A stretch of DNA of 64,000 nucleotides from NCBI GenBank assembly GCA_028280225.1, contig JANQMF010000086.1, forward strand, positions 1 to 64,000. The letters are read 5' to 3'. The position numbers and the translations under genes are program-made. Source of the DNA: Pseudomonadales bacterium (GTDB taxonomy: Bacteria; Pseudomonadota; Gammaproteobacteria; Pseudomonadales; Azotimanducaceae). The notes under the pieces are model-generated. The model searched no databases. It worked only from the letters and a program-made list of their open reading frames with translations, and was not told the DNA's origin. Below, one piece after another: positions 7,521-15,008 of this stretch (the first letter of the stretch is position 1; the number at the start of each line of letters is the position of its first letter).

Positions 7521-8477
7521 ATGACAGGACAATATGATCTGGTTGCGGACATTGGGGCAACCCATGCCCGTTTCCAGCTTGCCGACCGGGAACGGCTGCT
7601 TGAACAGCCGCTGATCCTGAAAACCGCCCAATTTGATTCAGCACAGACTCTGTTGGCACAGGTTCGCCGGGAGCTGGGGGTATCCAGTCTGGGCCGGGTA
7701 CTGTTTGCCATTGCCGGACCCGCGGATGAGCAGGGTAATATCCGGGTCACTAACACGGGGTTGATGTTTGACCAGGCGGTTTGCCGGCAGATATTGGCCG
7801 CACCGACGCGCCTGGTGAATGACTTTTACGCCCTGGCTCATGGTGTTCCCCATTTTGTTAACACCCACCAGCTGGGAGGTGGGGCAGTGATACATGGCAA
7901 CAAGGCGTTGTTGGGTCCGGGGTCCGGCCTGGGTATGGCGACCCTGGTGCCGGAGTTGTCCGCGCGGCCGGGTTGGCGGGTGGTTGCCTCGGAAGGGGGA
8001 CATGCCAATTTAGCACCAGCCAGTGCGCTGGAAACCGAGCTGTTGCAATGGTTGATGGCGGAACATAGTCATGTTTGCTGGGAAACGGTGCTGTCCGGGA
8101 GCGGCTTACAAAATCTGTATCGCGCGGTTGCCGCAATCTGGGGAACTCAACCCGAAGACTTAACACCCAGTGACATCAGCACACGGGGGCAAACGATGCA
8201 GGATCCGGTTTGTCATCAGACGTTAGAGACCTTTTGCAGTCTTCTGGGTAGTGCAGCCGGAAACTTAGCCCTGACGGTTACGGCGGTGGGTGGAGTCTAC
8301 ATTGGCGGCGGTATCTTGCCCCAGATCAAAGAATTTGTGCAGTCCAGCCCCCTGCGCCGCCGCTTTGAAGAGCGTGGGCAAATGTCTGACTATGTGGCCC
8401 AGATTCCCATCCTGCTGGTAGCCGATCCCCACCCCGGACTGCTGGGGGCCTTTCACTGTTTACAGGCAGCAGACTAG
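7521..8477 (+). CDS. glk: Glucokinase (ROK-independent, bacterial Glk family)
   Basis: A 318-residue cytoplasmic kinase that phosphorylates glucose to glucose 6-phosphate with ATP. The landmarks of the E. coli Glk family are all present: phosphate-1 loop DIGATHARF at residues 10-18, LVNDFYALAHGVP carrying the catalytic Asp, LGPGSGLG, SEGGHANLAP contacting glucose, and VGGVYIGGGI near the C-terminus. The first motif departs from the common DxGGTNxR: Ala replaces Gly and His replaces Asn, which may affect ATP binding or may be a clade variant. The gene is single, divergent from the opp operon and convergent with the enoyl-CoA hydratase. Confidence 0.88.
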   Translation: MTGQYDLVADIGATHARFQLADRERLLEQPLILKTAQFDSAQTLLAQVRRELGVSSLGRVLFAIAGPADEQGNIRVTNTGLMFDQAVCRQILAAPTRLVNDFYALAHGVPHFVNTHQLGGGAVIHGNKALLGPGSGLGMATLVPELSARPGWRVVASEGGHANLAPASALETELLQWLMAEHSHVCWETVLSGSGLQNLYRAVAAIWGTQPEDLTPSDISTRGQTMQDPVCHQTLETFCSLLGSAAGNLALTVTAVGGVYIGGGILPQIKEFVQSSPLRRRFEERGQMSDYVAQIPILLVADPHPGLLGAFHCLQAAD

Positions 8478-8496
8478 CCTGTTGATCAAGCGACTT

Positions 8497-9294
8497 CTAG
8501 CGGGCGGTTGATTGGCTGCGGCCGCGATCCTGAATGCCTGCCCGGCGGGCCGCAACCTTTTCCGCCCGCACTTCGTTTTTGGCGTGGATGCGATTTGCCT
8601 GATCCTCAATATCCAGTCCCGTGGCCAGGGTATCCGCCCAACCTTCGTCCATAATCCGGCGTATCTCCTTGCGGGTCTGGGGGTCTGTGGACAGAATGTC
8701 CCGGGCCAGTTGTTTACAGGTTGGCAGCAGTTGATCCGCGGCAACCACACGATTGACCAGGCCCCAGGCACAGGCCTGGTCAGCTTCAAGGTAATTGCCG
8801 GTCAGGGAAAGCTCCTTGGCCCGATTAATGCCGATCAACCGGGGCAGGCGTTGAGACAATCCCCATCCGGGGACCACCCCCACCCGGGCATGGGTGTCGG
8901 CAAATTTCGCCTCGGGGCTGGCAATCAGAAAATCGCACATCAGGGCAATTTCAAATCCGCCGGTGATGGCAAAACCGTTAACGGCACCAATTATGGGTTT
9001 GTTCACTTGACCGATAACCCGGCCCAAATTCTGGCTGGTCCCGGTCACATCCGGTGTGGTTTCGCCGCCCAGTTCTTTTAAATCCAAACCCACGGTAAAG
9101 GCCCGGCCGGCACCGGTGAGAATAATCACCTCAACACTGTCATCTTCACCCAGGCTGGTGAATACCTCGCTGATCCGGCTGCGCAGGGCAGCAGACAGTG
9201 CGTTTAACGCTTGTGGACGGTTCAGGGTCACCACGGCCAAGCCGCCGTCGCGCTCCACCAGAACCAGGTCTGCCTGGGATGTACTGTCGGTCAC
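8497..9294 (-). CDS. Enoyl-CoA hydratase/isomerase family protein
   Basis: A 265-residue crotonase-fold protein. The oxyanion hole regions are TVGLDLKE and VNGFAITGGFEIAL. The first catalytic Glu (E115, in TGGFE) is present. The second, expected in the FGQPE region, is H135 (FADTHARVGVVPGWG). This DTHARVG...PGWG variant is common in one branch of EchA proteins, so it may be an isomerase, a thioesterase-like enzyme or a hydratase with altered chemistry. The start is GTG at 9292-9294, with AGGGGG upstream. The C-terminal tail after residue 240 is basic and low in complexity. No operon partner is adjacent. Confidence 0.85.
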   Translation of the reverse strand: MTDSTSQADLVLVERDGGLAVVTLNRPQALNALSAALRSRISEVFTSLGEDDSVEVIILTGAGRAFTVGLDLKELGGETTPDVTGTSQNLGRVIGQVNKPIIGAVNGFAITGGFEIALMCDFLIASPEAKFADTHARVGVVPGWGLSQRLPRLIGINRAKELSLTGNYLEADQACAWGLVNRVVAADQLLPTCKQLARDILSTDPQTRKEIRRIMDEGWADTLATGLDIEDQANRIHAKNEVRAEKVAARRAGIQDRGRSQSTAR

Positions 9295-9482
9295 CTATAA
9301 CCCCCTGTATTTTCTAGCTTTTTGTTCACGCTTTGATGAATTGCCGGGTTTATTGCCCCCACGGACAGGCTACCGGCAGCGCCAGTTTAACATTGCTCGC
9401 ATAAACACCCAGAAAACGCTAGCATCTATGGGTTTGGTTCGTTAATCAGTCGTGTACACCAGCCTGTTGCTAAGGGGGGACT

Positions 9483-10565
9483 GTGCGTCTGGCGGATGTC
9501 ATTGTCAGTTACAGTCTGCAAATCAATAATCGTTGTTTGCGTTATCTTGCCGAATGTGAGGCCAACGGGCCCGTGGTTGGGGATAACAAAGGTGATCCGG
9601 GGGAAGATGAGCTGCAAAGCGCAGCCATAGCCGGGGCCAAGCCTGAGCCTTTACAGGCTGAAATGCACACGGTGTATGCCGAAAGCCTGCTGGCCAGAGA
9701 TAGCCGGCGGTTGTCCAGTATGTGGCAACTGATTGGGCTGGAGGATCCCGGGCTTAAACCTCATGTGCAAAAACTCAGCGACGTCTCCAAAAAAATTGCG
9801 GAGGTGGCATCCGCCCAGCGGCTGGCCATGCGTCTGGCTTCATTGGCTCAGGATGAAGACGACGCGAAGGCCATGTTACGGATGGCGCGCCAGATGCCTG
9901 CTGATGAGTTGCCGGGATGGGGCGTTTTGAACGAACTTTTTGCGGCGGACAGTCATTTTTGGCGTCAGCCTGAGTATTTCAGTCACCTGGATGATGAACA
10001 GCTGGTGAAAAGGGTGGCGCGCAGTTACCGCAAGGCTTACCGGCTGGGCAGAGAATTGCGGGAACTTAACTCGAACGGCCGCAAATATGATTGGTTGAGC
10101 AAGCGGCACCATAAGTTGCTGTTCTGGACACAAGCGTGTGCACACCAGATGGAACTTCTGCGGCGTGGACTGTCAGAAAAGAACAAAGCCCAGCTGTGGT
10201 ACATGGACAAGTTGGCGGATACGTTACGCATGCGGGCGGGGTTGGCTGATCTGCTGACCCGGGCGGATGAGATTGGCCTTGGTGAGCTTGGCACGGGTGA
10301 ATTGCGTGCAGCCAAACTCCGCCAGCCGGATGGCAGGAAAAAGTCCGGCAAGCTGCACAACGATGCGCAACAGGCACGCCTGTATGTATTTGAACAAATT
10401 GCCAAAATGGACAAGCGCACTTTGCGGTTGATCGACAACTGCCTGTTGGTTAAACCCAAAAAGTTTGCGGCTTTGTTAGACGCATGTGTTGCCGGTCTTG
10501 TGGTAGATAAGATTCGTCTTACGGCGCCTGGGGGAAACCCGGATGCCGGACAACAATCGGCATGA
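9483..10565 (+). CDS. CHAD-like domain protein, function unknown
   Basis: A 360-residue helical, strongly basic protein. The start is GTG 9483, preceded by the run AAGGGGGGA (9472-9480). Residues about 165-250 (RKAYRLGRELRELN, then KRHHKLLFWTQACAHQMELL, then MDKLADTLRMRAGLADLL) follow the pattern of the second half of a CHAD domain: conserved basic helices with a K/R-x-x-K-x-x-x-W core. CHAD proteins bind polyphosphate granules and other polyanions. The N-terminal half would contain the first CHAD helix bundle, but the conserved histidines are not clear, so this is a divergent member or a look-alike. No enzymatic motif is visible. Stand-alone gene, 85 bases upstream of the selenoprotein gene. 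Confidence 0.5.
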   Translation: MRLADVIVSYSLQINNRCLRYLAECEANGPVVGDNKGDPGEDELQSAAIAGAKPEPLQAEMHTVYAESLLARDSRRLSSMWQLIGLEDPGLKPHVQKLSDVSKKIAEVASAQRLAMRLASLAQDEDDAKAMLRMARQMPADELPGWGVLNELFAADSHFWRQPEYFSHLDDEQLVKRVARSYRKAYRLGRELRELNSNGRKYDWLSKRHHKLLFWTQACAHQMELLRRGLSEKNKAQLWYMDKLADTLRMRAGLADLLTRADEIGLGELGTGELRAAKLRQPDGRKKSGKLHNDAQQARLYVFEQIAKMDKRTLRLIDNCLLVKPKKFAALLDACVAGLVVDKIRLTAPGGNPDAGQQSA

Positions 10566-10596
10566 TCAGTACATGATCAATGGTTGAATGATCAAC
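10563..10596. promoter_or_regulatory. Cluster of three TGATCA palindromes upstream of the selenoprotein gene
   Basis: TGATCA occurs at 10563-10568, 10574-10579 and 10589-10594. The last sits inside a larger inverted repeat, GTTGA-ATGA-TCAAC (10583-10596), and ATGATCAA is directly repeated at 10573 and 10588. Three copies within 32 bases just upstream of the gene at 10651 suggest a regulator-binding region; no factor is assigned. Confidence 0.4.
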
Positions 10597-10650
10597 AGGT
10601 GGCCATTCAGGACATAATAATTGAACAAATACGCTAACCGGGAACGTTTT

Positions 10651-11238
10651 ATGCCTCTTAAGTGGATACGAATGAAATGGCTGCAAACCGCAGCCGCGGC
10701 CGCTGTCCTTGCCCTGGCAGCCAGTACCTTTGCGGATGACTATGTTGACCAGTGGGGACCTGCGGTGGGTACTATGCTGCCGGGTATCAATGCCGCGGAT
10801 CATAGCGGTACCGTGCAAAATCTGGCCAGCCTGACCGGCAATCAGGGACTGCTGCTGTTTCTTAACCGTTCAGCGGACTGGTGACCCTTCTGCAAACACC
10901 AGTTCGTGCAACTGGAGGAATGGAGAAGTCAGTTCGAGGCCATGGGGGTTAACGTTGCGGGGATGACCTACGACGGCTTGGATATCCTGAACGCCTTTCA
11001 TAGTGAACAAAATCTGGGTTATCCGCTGTTGCGGGATGAAAATGCGGTTCATGTGAATGCCTGGGGTGTGCGTAACGAAGATTATGAAGAAGGCCATCAG
11101 GCTTATGGCATACCCCACCCCGGGATATTGCTGATCAGCGCGGATGGCCGGTTGATCGCCAAGTATGCGATTGCCGGGTATCGCCGCAGACCGCCTTTTG
11201 ATGCACTGCTTGAGGATGTAAAGAACAAACTCAACTAG
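10651..11238 (+). CDS. Secreted peroxiredoxin/thioredoxin-like selenoprotein (UxxC, in-frame TGA)
   Basis: One frame of 196 codons is split only by TGA at 10882-10884, and reading continues without interruption to TAG at 11236. With TGA read as selenocysteine the product has 195 residues and the active site SADW-U78-PF-C81-K. This is exactly the redox motif of redoxin-family relatives, which normally read DWCPYCK. Residues 1-28 are a signal peptide (MPLKWIRMKW, then Ala/Leu core, STFA/DD), so the protein should act in the periplasm. Downstream parts are redoxin-like: GMTYD, GYPLLRD, then IPHPGILLISADGRL with the cis-Pro region. A SECIS-like hairpin follows the TGA at the proper distance. The ATG at 10672 is an alternative start. 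A frameshift or nonsense explanation is unlikely because frame and homology are intact on both sides. SelB, SelA, SelD and tRNA-Sec must be encoded elsewhere. Confidence 0.85.
10887..10928 (+). promoter_or_regulatory. Bacterial SECIS element candidate
   Basis: Directly after the in-frame TGA lies a hairpin with upper stem CCAGTT/AACTGG (10899-10904 with 10910-10915, six perfect pairs) and apical loop CGTGC. A second helix, CTTCT/AGAAG (10887-10891 with 10924-10928), closes it below. The loop starts 20 bases after the TGA and has G at its second position. This fits the published bSECIS rule: loop 16-37 bases from UGA, a G among the first two loop bases, and an upper stem of at least four pairs. 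Confidence 0.75.
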
Positions 11239-11266
11239 CAGTCTGCTTAAAGTGCACTGCTGGCTT

Positions 11267-11291
11267 CCCGCCGGGGTCAGCTTCCGGCGGG
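11267..11291 (+). other. GC-rich hairpin between the selenoprotein gene and the TRAP operon
   Basis: A perfect eight-pair stem, CCCGCCGG/CCGGCGGG, around a nine-base loop, 28 bases after the selenoprotein stop. No T-run follows, so it is not a standard intrinsic terminator. It may stall transcription, protect the upstream mRNA end, or act in the leader of the TRAP operon. Confidence 0.45.
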
Positions 11292-11413
11292 ATGTCTGGA
11301 GATTCCCGCAGCCTGGTGGTGGGGTGAAAAACTATTTATCGACTAGGTTTTCAACAGATGCGGGCGCTGTTGATTTACCAGTGGCTCATGGATTAAATGC
11401 GCAGCACATGGTT

Positions 11414-12268
11414 ATGAACATCTACAAATGTGGGCTGCTGGCTTTGCTTGTTGGGCTGGTCAGTGGCTGTGCCAGTCTGGTCGGCTCGGTGACCCGGGGA
11501 TTTGCGGAAGATTTGTCCACAGCGATCCTGGACAATCAGGACATCGCCATGGTCCGCGATGGCGCGCCAGCCTACCTGATCCTGATTGACAGTATGGTCG
11601 CCCGCTCTCCGGATGATGCCTTTATGCTGCAACAGTCGGCCACCTTACACTCGGCTTATGCGGCAGCCTTTGTTGCGGACGAAAACCGGGCCAGGTTGTT
11701 ACATACCAAGGCCCGCGCTCAGGCCCTGGAAGCAGCCTGTTTAAGTTTGCAAGATGGCTGTGATTTAAACCGCCGCCCCTATAAAGAGTTTGCCCAATGG
11801 GTACAAGCCAGACAGGTTAAGGATGTGCCCATCATGTACACCCTGGCCACGGCCTGGACCGGTTGGATTCAAAGCCACAGCGATGACTTTTCTGCCATTG
11901 CCGATCTTGCCCGGGTCAAGGCCCTGATGGTGCGCACCAGCGAATTGCAACCGGAATATCAGGAGGGTGGGGTATTTTTGTATCTGGGCATATTTGAAAC
12001 CCTTTTCCCACCCTCGATGGGGGGTAATCCGGATGCCGGTAAACGCTATTTTGAACAGGCCATCGGTTTTTCCGGAGGGAAAAATCTGTTGGCCAAGGTA
12101 GCCTATGCAGAAGAATATGCCCGGCTGGTTTTTGATCGTGCGCTCCACGACCGTCTGCTGGAGGAAGTGCTTGCAGCGGATGTCCGCCAGCCCGGATTAA
12201 CCCTGATGAATACAGTGGCCAAAGAACAGGCCCAACTACTTCTGGAGTCGGCAGATGACTATTTTTGA
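11414..12268 (+). CDS. TRAP transporter T-component (TatT-like) lipoprotein
   Basis: A helical TPR-like lipoprotein of 284 residues. The lipobox LVSGC places the lipidated Cys at residue 19 when translation starts at the ATG at 11414 (ATG 11408 is two codons earlier). The longer open frame from 11252 adds an untypical N-terminus and would bury the signal sequence, so it is not used. The body (TLATAWTGWIQ, then VFLYLGIFETLFPPSMGGNPDAGKRYFEQAI) matches the TatT family. In Treponema TatT (Tp0956) forms a trimer with its partner TRAP binding protein, with a channel suited to hydrophobic ligands. It overlaps the TRAP SBP gene by 14 bases and heads an eight-gene operon. Confidence 0.85.
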   Translation: MNIYKCGLLALLVGLVSGCASLVGSVTRGFAEDLSTAILDNQDIAMVRDGAPAYLILIDSMVARSPDDAFMLQQSATLHSAYAAAFVADENRARLLHTKARAQALEAACLSLQDGCDLNRRPYKEFAQWVQARQVKDVPIMYTLATAWTGWIQSHSDDFSAIADLARVKALMVRTSELQPEYQEGGVFLYLGIFETLFPPSMGGNPDAGKRYFEQAIGFSGGKNLLAKVAYAEEYARLVFDRALHDRLLEEVLAADVRQPGLTLMNTVAKEQAQLLLESADDYF

Positions 12269-13277
12269 AATCCCCAGGCTGGTTTTATCGCTGCGGATGT
12301 TTATTTTCCTGGCCGGGCTTGGGTTGGTGAACCCAGCCTATGCGGTGACGCTAAAACTGGCCACTGTCTCCCCGGAGGGTTCCGGTTGGATGAAGGTACT
12401 GCGCGAACGTGCCAAAGCCATCGAAGCGCAGACCAACGGCGAGGTGAAATTTAAAATATATCCCGGCGGGGTCATGGGAGATGACAAAGCTGTCCTGCGT
12501 AAAATCCGCGTTGGGCAGCTCCACGGTGCGGTACTTACCGCGGGTGGCCTGGTGCAGACCTATCCGGACATCGTTTTATATAACCTGCCCTTGTTGTTTC
12601 GCAACAACGAAGAGGTGGACTACGTGCGCAGCAATCTGGATGCCCAGCTGATCGAAGGGTTGCGCAAGAAAAAATTTGTTGGTTTTGGTTTTGCCGAGGT
12701 TGGCTTTGCGTATCCCATGACCCAGACGCCGATTACCGGTGTTGCGCAAATGCGCGAGCGTAAGGTATGGACACCGGACAATGATCAGGGTGCCATTGAA
12801 GCTTTTGCCGCCTTTGATATCTCACCCATCCCGCTGCCCATTGCGGACGTTCTGGGTGGGTTGCAGACGGGGCTGATCGACAGTGTCGGCTCGCCGCCCA
12901 TTGGTACCATTGCCCTGCAGTGGCACACCCAGGTTCAATATGGCCTGGATCTGCCGCTTATCTATGTGTATGGCACCCTGGCCATTGCCGAGCGCGCTTT
13001 TAACAAGTTGACCACGGCCCAGCAGGCGATTGTCACCCGGGAGCTCAATGCCGCTGTTGATGCGGTGAATATAACCGCACGTAAAGATCATGTCAGCGCC
13101 AAACAGGCGATCAGCAATCAGGGTATTCAGTGGCTTGAGCCGTCAGCGGCAGAGATGGAGGAATGGCTGACCCTTGCGGCCGCGGCCCGGGATGTCACTG
13201 TGGCGGATGGGTATATTTCTTCCCAACTCTACGCCCAGGTAGAGGCGTTGTTGCAACAGTATCGAAATAGTGACTAA
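12255..13277 (+). CDS. TRAP transporter periplasmic substrate-binding protein (DctP family)
   Basis: A 340-residue DctP-type binding protein. The signal peptide ends at about residue 30 (PAYA/V). The mature protein has LKLATVSPEGSGWMK, KFKIYPGGVMGDD, LPLLFRNNEEVD and the GLIDSVGSPP hinge. The position that in most TRAP proteins carries the carboxylate-binding Arg (KIRxP) is K170-V-W172-T-P, so a Trp stands there. With the T-component partner this argues for a ligand other than a simple carboxylate. It overlaps both neighbouring genes (14 bases with TatT, 8 with DctQ), so synthesis is probably coupled. Confidence 0.9.
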   Translation: MTIFEIPRLVLSLRMFIFLAGLGLVNPAYAVTLKLATVSPEGSGWMKVLRERAKAIEAQTNGEVKFKIYPGGVMGDDKAVLRKIRVGQLHGAVLTAGGLVQTYPDIVLYNLPLLFRNNEEVDYVRSNLDAQLIEGLRKKKFVGFGFAEVGFAYPMTQTPITGVAQMRERKVWTPDNDQGAIEAFAAFDISPIPLPIADVLGGLQTGLIDSVGSPPIGTIALQWHTQVQYGLDLPLIYVYGTLAIAERAFNKLTTAQQAIVTRELNAAVDAVNITARKDHVSAKQAISNQGIQWLEPSAAEMEEWLTLAAAARDVTVADGYISSQLYAQVEALLQQYRNSD

Positions 13278-13731
13278 GCAGGCGGTACTTTGGCTCAGGC
13301 GCGTTGAAGACGGGCTGTTAGCACTTCTTCTGACCGCCATGATCAGTGTTGCCGCCGCCCAGGTAGTGTTGCGCAACCTTTTTGATACCGGACTGTTTTG
13401 GGGGGACAGCGCGGTGCGGGTGATGGTCTTATGGGTGGCCATGATTGGGGCCATGGTGGCCTCCCGCAACGACGAACATATCCGTATCGACATTGCCGGG
13501 CGTTATATCACCGGGAAGTTACGACCGTTGCTGGCCCGGGCGGTTCATGCCTTTACCGCAGCGGTGCTGGTCATCTTTGCCTGGTACAGCTTTCAGTTTG
13601 TGCACTTCGAATATGTTGATCAAACCATCGCTTTTGGCGTGGTCCCCGCCTGGCTGTGTGAAGCGATCATGCCCGTTGGCGCGGGGGTGATGGCGTTGCG
13701 CTATGTTCTGCACACGATCTCGCCACCATGA
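13270..13731 (+). CDS. TRAP transporter small permease subunit (DctQ family)
   Basis: A 153-residue inner-membrane protein with four predicted helices, at about residues 12-35, 52-72, 90-112 and 125-145. The DctQ hallmark R-N-L-F-D-T-G-L-F-W-G-D (residues 38-49) and the loop SRNDEHIRIDI after helix two are visible. It starts at a GTG that overlaps the SBP gene by eight bases. With the DctM subunit it forms the cation-driven membrane part that takes ligand from the binding protein. Confidence 0.9.
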   Translation: MTKQAVLWLRRVEDGLLALLLTAMISVAAAQVVLRNLFDTGLFWGDSAVRVMVLWVAMIGAMVASRNDEHIRIDIAGRYITGKLRPLLARAVHAFTAAVLVIFAWYSFQFVHFEYVDQTIAFGVVPAWLCEAIMPVGAGVMALRYVLHTISPP

Positions 13732-15008
13732 TCTGGGCGGGTATTGCACTGTTGATCCTTATGGCTGCAGCCGGTGCACCGCTGTTTGCCGTGCTCATGG
13801 GGGCGGCAATGTTAGGCTTTTACAGTGCTGAGATTGATCTGGCCATTATTGCCATCGAGCTTTATCGGATTGTCGATACCCCGCTGCTGGTAGCCTTACC
13901 CCTGTTTACCTTCAGTGGCTATTTACTGAGTGAATCCAATACCAGCACGCGTCTGGTCAATCTGGTACAGAGCCTGTTCGGATCACTCCCCAGCGGGCTT
14001 GCCATTGTCGGTTTTATGGCTTGCGCGGTGTTCACTGCGTTAACCGGCGCATCCGGGGTGACCATTGTTGCCTTGGGCGCACTATTGCTGCCGGCCCTGC
14101 AGTCTGCGGGCTTTTCCGAACGATACAGTGTGGGTCTGGTGACCACCTCCGGCAGCTTGGGATTGCTGCTGGTGCCCTCTGTGCCGCTTATCCTTTATGG
14201 GGTGATTGCCCAGCAATTGGATGTTGGCCCCTCCTTTACCATTGTTGAGCTATTTGTTGCCGGGGTATTGCCCCTGACCCTGATGCTGGCGCTGTTGATT
14301 GGGTGGACGCTGTGGATACATCGGGGGGGTGTTATCCCCAGAGTGCCCTTTAAGACCATCAATGTGTGGCATGCGCTGAAGGATGCACGCTGGGAGTTAC
14401 CGCTGCCCTTTGTTGTGCTGGGTGGGGTATTCAGTGGTTTTTTTGCCGTTTCCGAAGCGGCTGCGGTCACCGCCCTGTACGTGATAGTTGCGCAGGTATT
14501 CCTTTACCGGGAAGTTTCTCTTAAACAGCTCCCCGGGGTCATGGTCCAATCCATGAAGATGGTGGGGGGTATCCTGTTGATTCTGGGGATTGCCCTGGCA
14601 TTCACCAATTTTCTGGTGGACGCCGAAGTGCCCCAGGCGTTGTTTGCGTTTATGCAGGAGCACGTACAGAGCCCCCTTGGCTTTCTGTTGTTGCTGAACA
14701 TTCTATTGCTTGCCCTGGGCGCGGTACTGGATATCTTTTCCGCCATTGTCATTATGGTGCCCCTGTTGTTACCGGTGGCGGTAGGGTATGACATTCATCC
14801 GGTGCACCTAGGTATTATATTTTTGGCGAACATGCAGATCGGCTACTTTACACCCCCTGTGGGTATGAACTTGTTTATCGCCAGTTACCGGTTTAAAAAA
14901 CCGTTGGTGGAACTCTATAAGGCAACCTGGCCCTTTATGGTGGTGTTGTTGATTGCCCTGGTCATCATCACGTATGTGCCTGCTTTGAGCCTGGGATTGA
15001 TTACATGA
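13728..15008 (+). CDS. TRAP transporter large permease subunit (DctM family)
   Basis: A 426-residue protein with about twelve hydrophobic segments. DctM motifs are clear: FTALTGASGVTIVALGALLLP at residues 103-123, GLVTTSGSLGLLLVPSVPLI, and IGYFTPPVGMNLFIAS near the C-terminus, which lines the Na+/substrate sites in elevator-type TRAP permeases. ATGA overlap with dctQ and again with the following mlaC-like gene ties it into one transcript. TRAP permeases use an ion gradient rather than ATP. Confidence 0.93.
   Translation: MIWAGIALLILMAAAGAPLFAVLMGAAMLGFYSAEIDLAIIAIELYRIVDTPLLVALPLFTFSGYLLSESNTSTRLVNLVQSLFGSLPSGLAIVGFMACAVFTALTGASGVTIVALGALLLPALQSAGFSERYSVGLVTTSGSLGLLLVPSVPLILYGVIAQQLDVGPSFTIVELFVAGVLPLTLMLALLIGWTLWIHRGGVIPRVPFKTINVWHALKDARWELPLPFVVLGGVFSGFFAVSEAAAVTALYVIVAQVFLYREVSLKQLPGVMVQSMKMVGGILLILGIALAFTNFLVDAEVPQALFAFMQEHVQSPLGFLLLLNILLLALGAVLDIFSAIVIMVPLLLPVAVGYDIHPVHLGIIFLANMQIGYFTPPVGMNLFIASYRFKKPLVELYKATWPFMVVLLIALVIITYVPALSLGLIT

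Noticed and set aside
10621-10884. Separate 87-codon gene ending at the TGA at 10882
   Set aside because: It would stop in the middle of the redox motif. The downstream frame continues the same fold, so both are one selenoprotein gene.
10906-11238. Separate short gene after the TGA
   Set aside because: It lacks the redox motif and a ribosome site; it is the C-terminal part of the selenoprotein.
11267-11291. Intrinsic terminator for the selenoprotein gene
   Set aside because: The stem is good but no T-run follows, so it is listed only as a hairpin.
11252-11413. Longer N-terminus for the TatT-like gene
   Set aside because: It would put about 54 polar residues before the lipoprotein signal sequence and read through a hairpin.
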